64,000 nucleotides of DNA from Pseudoxanthomonas sp. CF385 (GCF_900104255.1 NZ_FNKZ01000002.1:930001-994000); one strand, 5' to 3'; positions 30,557 to 38,607 are shown, counted from the first letter of the stretch. Numbers and translations are program-made. Notes: generated from the sequence alone by a model not told the origin.

Positions 30557-32779
30557 TTAGGCGTCCGCAGCCTCAGATGCTTCTTCGCCCATCTTCATGA
30601 GGTAGTACTGGTCTTGGCCGATCGCATGGAACATCGCACGGAACTTGCCCAGCAGATACGGCACGTCGTACTCCGTCCAGTCGATGGGTGGACCATTGAT
30701 TGCATCTCGGTGAGACCCTCTGTCAACGAAGCGGTCCAGCGCGGCGTACTTGCTTGACGTGTCTTCGTTGGCCAGCCGTTGGACAGCTTCCGGGAATTCA
30801 GAAGAACCGGTCGTAAAGGTGAAGAACTGCTCCAGAATGTTGCGCATGGCGTTAGGCACCACCTGGGTGGGGACCTTCCCCGCCTGGGCGTCTTTGAGGA
30901 TGTGCCACCATACGTCGTAATCGTTCAAGAGCTTGGTGGGGTCCAGGGTCTCGACCTCCGAATGTTCGTTCTTGACGACCCGCAACAAGCCACACCGGTT
31001 GTGCGCATTAGCTAAGTTCTTGATGTGCTGACGGATGAGCTCGTGGAAGAAGAACAGGTTGTGGGTCAACACGATCACCTGCTTGACGAGTTGAGGCCGG
31101 CTCTCGGGCTTTGCTAACTCGCGGTGAATCATCGTAGCGATGTCGTACACGTAGTTCTGCGACAGGCTAGATATCGGATCATCGATGACGGCGATGGTAC
31201 GTCGGGGATCCACGGTTTCGTGTTCGCTGTGCGAGCCTTTCAGTGACTCCATGAAGTAGAGGAACGCGATGAGCGTCTTCTCGCCCTCGCTCAAAGACCT
31301 GGTCTCGCAGTCCGCCACGCCCGGCCGGCTCAGACAATACAAGCGATCCTCGCCAGTTTTTCGATCAACGCTGAACGCCGTGATCCCGATACTGCGCAGT
31401 CGATCGTTGATCGAGTCGATCGACGCATCAACACCCTTTTGCAGCCGGCGTAGTTCCCGCAAGTCGGTGTTGAGCGTGTCCCGTTCCTCCCGCTTTGCCT
31501 TCAGGTCGGCCTTCGCTAGCGCCTCAGCCTCCCGCAAGGGTCCAAGCAATGCGTCGTGGTGCGCATAGGCCTCTATGCGATCGGCATGCATGGCTTGGTA
31601 GAACATGGCCTTGATCCGTGCACGTTCACCTTTGCGGTCTCGTATACGGGTGTTGAAATCTGCGATTAAGGCGTTGAGTTTGGCCAGCGCGCCGTTCAGC
31701 GCTTCTACGTTAAAGGCCTTGACGACCACCAGCGCACTGGGATTCGCCTCTTTCTGACGCAACGTGGTCAACGTGTCATGGAGTGCGGCGCGCAATTCGG
31801 ACCATGCCAATTCCAGCCCGGCTTCCTTGGCGTCCGGGTCGGCCAGGATGGCTTTGGCGCGCAATTCAAGCGCTTCAAGCTGGCCGGTGTAGGCTTGGAC
31901 CAGTGAGGCAATCTTTTCAACTTTGGCCTTGCGCTCGCCTTCCAGAAGTCGCGCCAGCTCGTCGCGAAAGTCATGCGGCAAGCCTTGTTGACAGAACGGA
32001 CACTGGTCCGTATGCAGGTATCCTTGGCCACGTGCGACCCAGTCCGCATTTCCCAGTTCGGCCACCAGTGGCGCCAAACGGCTGGTGGTGGATACCTCCA
32101 CGACTTCCGCCCAGATTGGGTCGCGTTCAATGCGCTCCAACGAGCTGATATCTAACGAAACAGGTGCACGTTCGTTCTCGGCACCTGAAACATCGGCCCA
32201 GCGTTTCTCCAGTCGTTCGATGGTGTCCAGTTGCCCGTCGTCGGGCAGCACATGAGTGCGCAAGTCCTGGAAGAATTTCTCTTTGTTCTTACCGTAGCCC
32301 TCCAGCAGCGGGGCCAACGTGGTCCTCTTGCCCCATTCGTGTGCCTTCCAGATATCGTCTTTAGCGCGGACGAACTCCTTGGCGATGTTGCCTTCTACGG
32401 TGCTGACGCTTGCTACCGCAGTAGTGATCAGACCCTCCAATTCCCCCGTTCTTACCTCGACATCTTGGATCCGCTGTTGTCGGATGGTATCCACCTCACC
32501 TACGGTGAAAATGCCTTGGATGGGCTGGCCGATCAGACGCTCGACGTAGTGGTGGTTGTAGACCACGTACCGATACCGGGCATTGTCGGTGGTGTCGATC
32601 CGGCAGTGGGCGAACGCGGGGTCGTTGCGAGCCAAACCATCAATCACTTCTCCAATGGCAGACTTACCCGCGCCATTGAGACCATAGACATACGTTGCGG
32701 TCTTGTTCGGGATCTGGATCGAATGCGGCGTTGTCGGATGAAAGCTTTTATGTCGATGGATCGAGATTGTTCTGATCAT
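30557..32779 (-). CDS. PrrC/RloC-type ATPase, candidate anticodon nuclease
   Basis: Protein of 740 residues. Walker A is GLNGAGKS (33-40), followed by the PrrC/AAA_13-like stretch YNHHYVERLIGQPIQGIFTVG (about 74-94). A coiled-coil arm carries a hook motif CPFC (260-263) near its tip, flanked by long charged helices. The ABC signature is SLSEGEKT (495-502), Walker B is TIAVIDDPISSLS (528-540) and the switch is LTHN (571-574). The C-terminal domain has Arg646-x3-Glu650 in AMRNILEQFF and His690 in DRGSH, which fits the Arg-Glu-His active-site pattern reported for PrrC and RloC tRNA anticodon nucleases, although the gap to His is longer than in PrrC. The zinc-hook arm and size fit RloC. Expected role: abortive anti-phage defence. 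The nuclease claim is inference; the ATPase is certain. Base composition is lower in GC than neighbours. Confidence 0.78.
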   Translation of the reverse strand: MIRTISIHRHKSFHPTTPHSIQIPNKTATYVYGLNGAGKSAIGEVIDGLARNDPAFAHCRIDTTDNARYRYVVYNHHYVERLIGQPIQGIFTVGEVDTIRQQRIQDVEVRTGELEGLITTAVASVSTVEGNIAKEFVRAKDDIWKAHEWGKRTTLAPLLEGYGKNKEKFFQDLRTHVLPDDGQLDTIERLEKRWADVSGAENERAPVSLDISSLERIERDPIWAEVVEVSTTSRLAPLVAELGNADWVARGQGYLHTDQCPFCQQGLPHDFRDELARLLEGERKAKVEKIASLVQAYTGQLEALELRAKAILADPDAKEAGLELAWSELRAALHDTLTTLRQKEANPSALVVVKAFNVEALNGALAKLNALIADFNTRIRDRKGERARIKAMFYQAMHADRIEAYAHHDALLGPLREAEALAKADLKAKREERDTLNTDLRELRRLQKGVDASIDSINDRLRSIGITAFSVDRKTGEDRLYCLSRPGVADCETRSLSEGEKTLIAFLYFMESLKGSHSEHETVDPRRTIAVIDDPISSLSQNYVYDIATMIHRELAKPESRPQLVKQVIVLTHNLFFFHELIRQHIKNLANAHNRCGLLRVVKNEHSEVETLDPTKLLNDYDVWWHILKDAQAGKVPTQVVPNAMRNILEQFFTFTTGSSEFPEAVQRLANEDTSSKYAALDRFVDRGSHRDAINGPPIDWTEYDVPYLLGKFRAMFHAIGQDQYYLMKMGEEASEAADA

Positions 32780-32793
32780 GTTCGCCCCGAAGT

Positions 32794-32842
32794 AAAAAGG
32801 GGCCGGGGTACACTTTTGAATGTACTCCGACCCCCTTTTTTA
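32794..32842. terminator. long bidirectional hairpin (terminator or REP)
   Basis: AAAAAGGGG...GGTACA pairs with TGTAC...CCCCCTTTTTT around a short TTTTGA loop, with both strands ending in T-runs. It separates the ATPase gene from the upstream membrane-protein gene, so the two are likely transcribed apart. The sequence also resembles dispersed hairpins of the RAYT/REP type, so it may be a repeat as well. Confidence 0.75.
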
Positions 32843-32885
32843 CATAAATGTAGATGGGAAAGCGTCCAACAAGCCACCCTGCACG

Positions 32886-33950
32886 CTAGCTCCTCTTCAA
32901 ATCTAGCCGCTTAATAAGCTCAAGAATTAGGTCCTGAGCATTCAGAACACCGAGTTCACCCTGAGGACCCGCACTCATTGAGAAGATTCTTTGAGTCATC
33001 TCTGCTTTGAGTTTGTGCTGCATTTCGTCAGGCAAACTAGCAATGTAGGCCGGAAGAGCCTTCAGGCTTAGCGAGGTCTGAAGATACAGTTGCTGCTGCA
33101 GTCTATGCCGCGACGACTCGCGCGCCAGATAGCCCGCCGGCACAGACAGGAAAAGCGCCATCGCGATCCTTGAGAGCGCCAGCTTCCAATCAAATGAACC
33201 AAAGGCGCTTTCATAGAAAGTGTAAGAGACAAGCGCCACCGTTAGCGCCATGCAGAACACGGAGGAATACCGGAGCCAATCGGCATTGCGCTTCTCTACT
33301 GCCGCGTTCTTATCGAAGTCCCCTGCAAGTGTTCTTCCAGATACATGCCCCAGAATTTTATCTATCTGATCCTTCTTCTGATCTATATCTAGTTGCGCGG
33401 CCGCATACGCTTCACTAGTTGAGCGAATGGCTTCATCAACGCGAATACGGAGACCATCAGTAGCAGCCTCCAAGTCGCGATGAGAAGACGCTATTGCATC
33501 CATTCGGCGCGCAATACTTTCCAGATCTTCCCTGTGCTCAGCAGTCGCGGACGAAGGAGGTCTTTGCATAGCAACGGGCCTACCCACATCCCTGGGCGGC
33601 GTTAGCGCCTGATAAAACGCCTCGTCGCTATCTATTCTTTGAAGATACTCTTGCGCACTGTTTTTCAGTCTTGAAACAAGCTCGCGCAGCTCATCTTCGA
33701 TGGCAACTCCCGCCAGAACATGAGCAACGTAGTGGGCGGAATTTGCCAAATTCTTAGTCGAAGCGAGCGCATTCTCACTCGGCCCACTATCGATACTTCT
33801 CGAGAAGTAATCCTCCGCCGAGTCAAGGTTCTTGAAAGCCTCAACGATGTTTGAAGGCATGGGCCGATCCTGCAATGCACGCCTCAGGGCATGAACTTGC
33901 GCAACTAATGCCCGGCCAAACTCGCTTAGTAAAGATTGCTGACGGTCCAT
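32886..33950 (-). CDS. coiled-coil membrane protein in the accessory island
   Basis: Protein of 354 residues with no recognised family. The first 210 residues are soluble and helical, with coiled-coil sections around ESIARRMDAIASSHRDLEAATDGLRIRVDEA and AYAAAQLDIDQKKDQIDKILG. Two membrane helices follow (YSSVFCMALTVALVSYTFYE; LALSRIAMALFLSVPAGYLA), and a C-terminal helical domain faces the cytoplasm (ESSRHRLQQQLYLQTSLSLKALPAYIASLP, then AEMTQRIFSM). Codon use is distinctly richer in A and T than the core genes on either side, a sign of transfer. Its position next to the RloC-like gene makes a defence role possible, but nothing in the sequence proves it. Confidence 0.7.
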   Translation of the reverse strand: MDRQQSLLSEFGRALVAQVHALRRALQDRPMPSNIVEAFKNLDSAEDYFSRSIDSGPSENALASTKNLANSAHYVAHVLAGVAIEDELRELVSRLKNSAQEYLQRIDSDEAFYQALTPPRDVGRPVAMQRPPSSATAEHREDLESIARRMDAIASSHRDLEAATDGLRIRVDEAIRSTSEAYAAAQLDIDQKKDQIDKILGHVSGRTLAGDFDKNAAVEKRNADWLRYSSVFCMALTVALVSYTFYESAFGSFDWKLALSRIAMALFLSVPAGYLARESSRHRLQQQLYLQTSLSLKALPAYIASLPDEMQHKLKAEMTQRIFSMSAGPQGELGVLNAQDLILELIKRLDLKRS

Positions 33951-33971
33951 GTCAAAAGCCCCGAAATCAGC

Positions 33972-34808
33972 TCACCCGCACTTGCTGTAACCACAGTTCA
34001 AACACGTCGCGCACCCGTCCATGATGACGAGGGCCTTGGTGCTGCACTTGTGGCAGAGCGTCGCAGAGGGCGGGAAGCTGGCGCCATCGCCGGTCACGGC
34101 GATGTCTTCCGAAGAACCGGGCGTGGCGGCAGAAGCGCCCTCATCCGCCCTTCGGGCAGCTTCTCCCGCCGGGGCAGGAGAAGGGACAACGCTTACGTCA
34201 GAGTTTTTTTTTGCGCGGTCTTCGTACTGCTTGCGCTTCTCGGCCAGGATGGCGCGCTGGTGCGCGCTCATTTCCGGGTCGTGGATCAGGCCGATGGACT
34301 TCATGTGCTCTTCCACAATGGCGCCCAACTCCGCGACCAGCGACGGCATGTACACGCCACCGGCCTTGAAGTAACCGCCGCGCGGATCGAACACGGCCTT
34401 CATCTCGTCCACCAGGAACGTCACGTCGCCGCCCTTGCGGAACACCGCCGACATGATGCGCGTCAGCGCGACGATCCACTGGAAGTGCTCCATGGACTTG
34501 CTGTTGACGAAGATCTCGAACGGACGGCGCAGCTCGTGCTCCGTGCCGGCGTTCAACACGATGTCGTTGATGGTCACGTACATGGCGTGCTCCACCAGGG
34601 GCGACTTGATCTTGTAGGTGCTGCCGATCAGGACTTCCGGGCGCTCGATGCGCTCGTGCATCTGGATGATGTTGTCCTGCGGGGTTTCCTTTTCCACCGT
34701 CTCGCGCGGCACCGACGCCGTCGGAATCAGCGCCGCGGCTTCGCGCGCCTTGTCTTCCGGGGTGAGCACGCTGTAGCCCTTGATTTTGGTGTCGATCTTG
34801 ACGGCCAT
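33972..34808 (-). CDS. nrdJb: class II ribonucleotide reductase small part, NrdJb
   Basis: Protein of 278 residues that completes the split B12-dependent ribonucleotide reductase. The TSCPD-type domain spans about 55-190 (ERPEVLIGSTYKIKSPLVEHAMYVTINDIVLNAG, FEIFVNSKSMEHFQWIVALTRIMSAVFRKGG). The C terminus holds two CxxC zinc or redox motifs (CHKCSTKAL and CATCLNCGYSKCG); C-terminal cysteines re-reduce the active site in this class. A linker at about 205-235 (SVVPSPAPAGEAARRADEG) is encoded by a REP-like sequence, and an A9 run (plus-strand T9, 34204-34212) lies just before it. Its partner nrdJa lies 1.2 kb upstream. Confidence 0.9.
   Translation of the reverse strand: MAVKIDTKIKGYSVLTPEDKAREAAALIPTASVPRETVEKETPQDNIIQMHERIERPEVLIGSTYKIKSPLVEHAMYVTINDIVLNAGTEHELRRPFEIFVNSKSMEHFQWIVALTRIMSAVFRKGGDVTFLVDEMKAVFDPRGGYFKAGGVYMPSLVAELGAIVEEHMKSIGLIHDPEMSAHQRAILAEKRKQYEDRAKKNSDVSVVPSPAPAGEAARRADEGASAATPGSSEDIAVTGDGASFPPSATLCHKCSTKALVIMDGCATCLNCGYSKCG
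34138..34191. repeat. REP-like element inside nrdJb
   Basis: TCATCCGCCCTTCGGGCAGC followed by a CTTCTCCCGCC...GGAGAAGGG arm closely matches the intergenic repeat at 35700-35750 (TCACCTGCCCTTCGGGCATC...). It is read in frame as the alanine/proline-rich linker of NrdJb. Confidence 0.72.
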
Positions 34809-34932
34809 GACGGTGGAATCCTGTTCTTGTCTTGTAGGTGTTGGCGATGACGGGCGGGGCGATGGCCTTCCGGGCCGGCTCCCGCCCCAACCCTCCCCCG
34901 GAACCGGGGGAGGTGGGGTGAAGCATCAGGTC

Positions 34933-35502
34933 TTACTTACGGGCTGCTTTTTTCGCAGCTTTCTTCGGGGCCTTGCGGACGGCCTTCTTAGCCGCCTTCT
35001 TCGGGGCGGCTTTCGTCGCCGCCTTCTTTGCGGGCGCCTTGCGGGCGACCTTCTTCACTGCTTTCTTGGCGGCCTTCTTGGCCGGCGCCTTCTTGGCGGC
35101 GGCTTTCCTGGCGACCTTCTTCACGGCCTTCTTGGCGGTGGCCTTCTTCGCCGCTGTCTTCTTGGTGGCCTTCTTGGCTGCCTTCTTCGTCGACTTCTTG
35201 GCGGCCTTCTTCGCGGTCTTCTTGCCGGTCGCCTTCTTCGCCAGGCTGGAGGCCTCGGCCTTCGCGCTGGCGCTGGCGGCGGCCAGCTTCTTCTTCGCCT
35301 TGGCGACGGTCTTCTTGACCGCCTTGGCCGCCTTGTCGGTGCGCTTGGCCACGGCCTTGCGCGCGGTCTTGGCGGCCTTGCGGGCCTTCGCCACGGTATC
35401 GCTGGCGGTGGCCGCGACGGCCTCGCCGATTTCCACTGCCTTGTCTTTCACGCTTTCGGCCGCGCCGGAAAGCGTCGCCGTGACACCATTGCCGTTGCTC
35501 AT
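34933..35502 (-). CDS. histone H1-like Lys/Ala-rich DNA-binding protein
   Basis: Protein of 189 residues, very basic. After a short acidic-to-neutral N terminus (SNGNGVTATLSGAAESVKDKAVEIGEAV) the chain is made of KKAAKK, AKKA and VARKA-type repeats to the end, like the AlgP/Hc1 and histone H1 C-terminal tails. Such proteins bind and compact DNA in a sequence-independent manner and can act as nucleoid-associated regulators. It lies between the two halves of nrdJ on the same strand, the order seen in related bacteria. The complementary strand is also open but encodes only a mirror-image Ala/Phe-rich chain and is not a gene. Confidence 0.85.
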   Translation of the reverse strand: MSNGNGVTATLSGAAESVKDKAVEIGEAVAATASDTVAKARKAAKTARKAVAKRTDKAAKAVKKTVAKAKKKLAAASASAKAEASSLAKKATGKKTAKKAAKKSTKKAAKKATKKTAAKKATAKKAVKKVARKAAAKKAPAKKAAKKAVKKVARKAPAKKAATKAAPKKAAKKAVRKAPKKAAKKAARK

Positions 35503-35611
35503 GTTGCCCTCCTGTGGGCGAGGTTTGTAACGCAGCCGATGCTATACCCGATAACGCGGCGTGGAGCGGTGAAGCGGATGAATCGTTGGTTCAACTTCTA
35601 GCGTTCCCCTC

Positions 35612-36012
35612 CTCCCCGCGAGCGGGGAGAAGGTGGCCGGAGGCCGGATGAGGGGCCGCTTTTCGCTGAGAGCAAAGGCAACTCGCTGCGCTCGCTCCCC
35701 CTCACCTGCCCTTCGGGCATCCTCTCCCCGCAGGCGGGGAGAGGGGTAACGCCACTCCTGTTTCTTCTCCTTCTCCCCGCAGGCGGGGAGAGGGGTAACG
35801 CCATTCCTGTTTCTTCTCCTTCTCCCCGCGGGCGGGGAGAAGGTGGCCGGAGGCCGGATGAGGGGCCGCTTTTCGCTGGGAGCAAAGGCAACTCGCTGCG
35901 CTCGCTCCCCCTCACCTGCCCTTCGGGCATCCTCTCCCCGCAGGCGGGGAGAGGGGTAACGCCACTCCTGTTTCTTCTCCTTCTCCCCGCGGGCGGGGAG
36001 AGGGGTAACGCC
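35612..36012. repeat. tandem pair of 191-bp direct repeats with REP hairpins
   Basis: Copies at 35612-35802 and 35822-36012 (offset 210 bp) differ at only about four bases. Each contains CTCCCCGCxxGCGGGGAG and TGCCCTTCGGGCA palindromes and a GGTGGCCGGAGGCCGG block. An extra partial unit ends at 35802-35821. The block fills nearly all of the 520-bp gap between the histone-like gene and nrdJa. Confidence 0.85.
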
Positions 36013-36022
36013 GGGCAGTTCC

Positions 36023-38173
36023 TCAGAACTTGCCGTAATAGCCTTCCTTCAACGCATCGAACAGGTTGGCGGCGGTGTGCATCTCGCCGTCGTACTCGAT
36101 CTGCTCGTTGCCCTTCACCTCGATGACGCTGCCGTCTTCCAGCTCGAAGCGGTAGGTGGTGTTCTCCAGGTCGGCTTCCTTCACCAGCACGCCCTGGAAG
36201 GCGGCCGGGTTGAAGCGGAACGTGGTGCAGCCCTTCAGGCCCTGCTGGTGGGCGTAGCGGTAGATGTCCTTGAACTGCTCGTACGGGTAGTCCGTGGGCA
36301 CGTTGGCGGTTTTGGAGATGGAGCTGTCCACCCAGCGCTGCGCGGCGGCCTGCACGTCCACGTGCTCCTTCGGGCTGATGTCGTCGGCGGCGATGAAGTA
36401 CTCCGGCAGCTTGGCCTCCGGGTCGTCCGAGAACGGCATGGCCTGGTTGTTGACCAGCTCGCGGTAGGCCAGCAGCTCGTAGGAGTAGACGTCCACCTTC
36501 TCCTTGGTCTTCTTGCCCTCGCGGATCACGTTGCGGCTGTAGTGGTGCGCGAACGAGGGCTCGATGCCGTTGGAGGCGTTGTTGGCCAGCGACAGGCTGA
36601 TGGTGCCGGTGGGCGCGATGGAGCTGTGGTGGGTGAAGCGGCTGCCGACTTCCGCCAGCTCGTCCACCAGGTCCGGGGCCACTTCGGCCACGCGCTGCAT
36701 GTAGCGGCTGTACTTGGCGTGCAGCACCTTGCCGGGGATCTCCTGGCCGGCCTTCCAGCCGTCCTTCGCCATTTCCGGGCGCTGGCGCAGCATGGCGGCG
36801 GTGACGGTGAACAGCTCGTCCATGATCGGGGCGGCGCCCTTTTCCTTCGCCAGGGCCAGGCCCATTTCCCAGCCGGCCACGGCCATCTCGCGGGCGATCG
36901 CTTCGGTGAACTCGCAGGAGGCCGGGCTGCCGTACTTGTGCTTGAGCATGGTCAGGGTGCTGCCCAGGCCCAGGAAGCCCATGCCGTGGCGGCGCTTGCG
37001 CAGGATCTCGGCGCGCTGCTGTTCCAGCGGCAGGCCGTTCACTTCGACCACGTTGTCGAGCATGCGGGTGAACACGCGCACGACTTCCTTGTATTCCTCC
37101 CAGTCGAACCGCGCCTGGTCGGTGAAGGGGTCGCGGACGAAGGTGGTCAGGTTGACCGAGCCCAGCAGGCAGGCGCCATAGGGCGGCAGCGGCTGCTCGC
37201 CGCACGGGTTGGTGGCGCGGATGGTCTCGCACCACCAGTTGTTGTTCATCTCGTTGACGCGGTCGATCAGGATGAAACCCGGCTCGGCGTAGTCGTACGT
37301 CGAGACCATGATCATGTCCCACAGGTGGCGGGCGCGGATGTGGCCGTAGATCTTGCAGGCCACCAGGCCGTCGTCGCGGACGATGTAGTTCTTGTGGGTG
37401 GGCCACTCGCGCCAGACGACCTGGGCGGCGTCCTCGACGTCGATGTCGCCCTTCTCCTTGATGTTCACCGGGAACACCAGCGGCCAGTCGGCGTCGGTGT
37501 CCACGGCTTCCATGAAGCCGTCGGTGATCAGCAGCGACAGGTTGAACTGGCGCAGGCGGCCGTCTTCGCGCTTGGCGCGGATGAAGTCCTTCACGTCCGG
37601 GTGCGAGATCTCGAACGTGCCCATCTGCGCGCCGCGGCGGCCACCGGCGCTGGAGACGGTGAAGCACATCTTGTCGTAGATATCCATGAAGGACATCGGG
37701 CCGGAGGTGTACGCACCGGCGCCGGCGACGAAGGCGCCGCGCGGACGCAGGGTGCTGAATTCATAGCCGATGCCGCAGCCGGCCTTCAGGGTCAGGCCCG
37801 CTTCGTGGACCTTCTCCAGGATGCCGTCCATCGAGTCCTCGATGGTGCCGGACACGGTGCAGTTGATCGTGCTGGTGGCCGGCTTGTGCTGCTGGGCGCC
37901 GGCGTTGGAGGTGATGCGGCCGGCCGGGATGGCGCCGCGGCGCAGCGCCCACACGAAACGCTCGTACCAGTAGGCGCGCTTCTCGGGGGTGCCTTCGGCG
38001 TCGGCCAGGGCGCGGGCCACGCGCTGGTAGGTGCCGTCGATGTCGGCGTCCAGGGCTTCGCCCTGCTTGGTCTTCAGCCGGTACTTCTTGTCCCAGATGT
38101 CCTGGGACGCCGGTTGCATGGGAATCAGGGTGGGCTGTTCCGTCTTGACCGCCTCGAGGCGCACCGTACTCAT
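36023..38173 (-). CDS. nrdJa: adenosylcobalamin-dependent class II ribonucleotide reductase, NrdJa
   Basis: Catalytic chain of 716 residues that reduces ribonucleotides to deoxyribonucleotides using a B12-derived radical. Key residues are visible: Cys105 (STINCTVSG), the NPCGEQPL loop with Asn322, Cys324 and Glu326 (radical and substrate residues), LKAGCGIGYEFSTLRPRG, the phosphate-binding APTGTISLSLANNASNGIEPSF, and the RHGMGFLGLG helix. The C-terminal TSCPD/zinc part found in single-chain NrdJ is absent and is supplied by NrdJb, as in Pseudomonas. Two NrdR-like boxes lie 263-309 bp upstream, with a long leader. It supports growth when oxygen-dependent class I enzyme is limiting. Confidence 0.95.
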   Translation of the reverse strand: MSTVRLEAVKTEQPTLIPMQPASQDIWDKKYRLKTKQGEALDADIDGTYQRVARALADAEGTPEKRAYWYERFVWALRRGAIPAGRITSNAGAQQHKPATSTINCTVSGTIEDSMDGILEKVHEAGLTLKAGCGIGYEFSTLRPRGAFVAGAGAYTSGPMSFMDIYDKMCFTVSSAGGRRGAQMGTFEISHPDVKDFIRAKREDGRLRQFNLSLLITDGFMEAVDTDADWPLVFPVNIKEKGDIDVEDAAQVVWREWPTHKNYIVRDDGLVACKIYGHIRARHLWDMIMVSTYDYAEPGFILIDRVNEMNNNWWCETIRATNPCGEQPLPPYGACLLGSVNLTTFVRDPFTDQARFDWEEYKEVVRVFTRMLDNVVEVNGLPLEQQRAEILRKRRHGMGFLGLGSTLTMLKHKYGSPASCEFTEAIAREMAVAGWEMGLALAKEKGAAPIMDELFTVTAAMLRQRPEMAKDGWKAGQEIPGKVLHAKYSRYMQRVAEVAPDLVDELAEVGSRFTHHSSIAPTGTISLSLANNASNGIEPSFAHHYSRNVIREGKKTKEKVDVYSYELLAYRELVNNQAMPFSDDPEAKLPEYFIAADDISPKEHVDVQAAAQRWVDSSISKTANVPTDYPYEQFKDIYRYAHQQGLKGCTTFRFNPAAFQGVLVKEADLENTTYRFELEDGSVIEVKGNEQIEYDGEMHTAANLFDALKEGYYGKF

Positions 38174-38221
38174 GGTTGTGTTGTTCTCCTAAAAACGACT
38201 GGAACCCGTAATGGCTTTGGC

Positions 38222-38242
38222 GGGTGGGCGACTGGCCCACCC
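38222..38242. repeat. REP hairpin in the nrdJa leader
   Basis: GGGTGGGC-GACTG-GCCCACCC matches the family seen at 22.6 and 23.3 kb. It lies 49 bp upstream of the nrdJa start, within the likely 5' untranslated region, where it could affect message stability. Confidence 0.7.
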
Positions 38243-38435
38243 CGGTATCTCAACGCGGACCCGGACGACGGGGACGGCGGCGCGGGCAGCCGCTCAGGAT
38301 GCGCCGCCCGGGTTGCCGGAATGTGGAAGTGGGCCGTGCCATCGACCATGAAATCGCCGTGTCGCCCACTGCTTCCCTCGCCCTCATGCGCCAATCCCCA
38401 AAGGCGCCCGAATTCCCAAGCAAAAAGCCCGAAAA

Positions 38436-38451
38436 ACACCAGTGCTTGGGT
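38436..38451. promoter_or_regulatory. NrdR box, distal
   Basis: ACACCAGTGCTTGGGT (minus strand ACCCAAGCACTGGTGT) matches about 10 of 16 positions of the NrdR box ACACNATATATNGTGT. It is weak alone but sits exactly 31 bp centre to centre from the stronger box. Confidence 0.55.
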
Positions 38452-38466
38452 CCGCTCCGTGCTGGA

Positions 38467-38482
38467 CCGCAACATATTGTGT
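38467..38482. promoter_or_regulatory. NrdR box, proximal to the strong match
   Basis: CCGCAACATATTGTGT agrees with the NrdR consensus at about 13 of 16 positions. NrdR is an ATP-cone repressor that binds paired boxes about three helical turns apart in front of ribonucleotide reductase genes; the 31-bp spacing to the first box fits that geometry. Confidence 0.7.
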
Positions 38483-38607
38483 CCACACGAGGCATGCAAA
38501 CTACGCCCGGGGGTGCCCCCTGTCAACCGGATTGACATGACATTCCGGTGACGCCGGGGCACCGTCCGTCATCACGCGCCGACACCCGCCGGACGGCCAC
38601 CGCGGCT

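Noticed and set aside
34860..34925. Possible small gene between nrdJb and the histone-like gene
   Set aside because: The sequence is a GGGGGAGG/CCTCCCCC-type hairpin, part of the REP family, with no frame of reasonable length.
34973..35530. Long plus-strand frame opposite the histone-like gene, reading as an Ala/Phe-rich membrane-like protein
   Set aside because: It is the mirror of the Lys/Ala repeat codons. GCC/TTC alternation is forced by AAG/GGC on the other strand, and there is no ribosome-binding site.
35598..37667. Long alternative minus-strand frame over nrdJa
   Set aside because: Arginine-rich shadow of the nrdJa frame; it continues through the REP repeats, which are noncoding.
38174..38430. 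Possible cobalamin riboswitch before nrdJa
   Set aside because: Expected because the enzyme uses B12, but I find no GCCACTG B12 box or the usual flanking helices on the minus strand. A covariance-model search would settle it.
38170..38562. Minus-strand frame of 130 codons in the nrdJa leader
   Set aside because: It runs through NrdR boxes and a REP hairpin, has no ribosome-binding site, mixed codon use and no family features.
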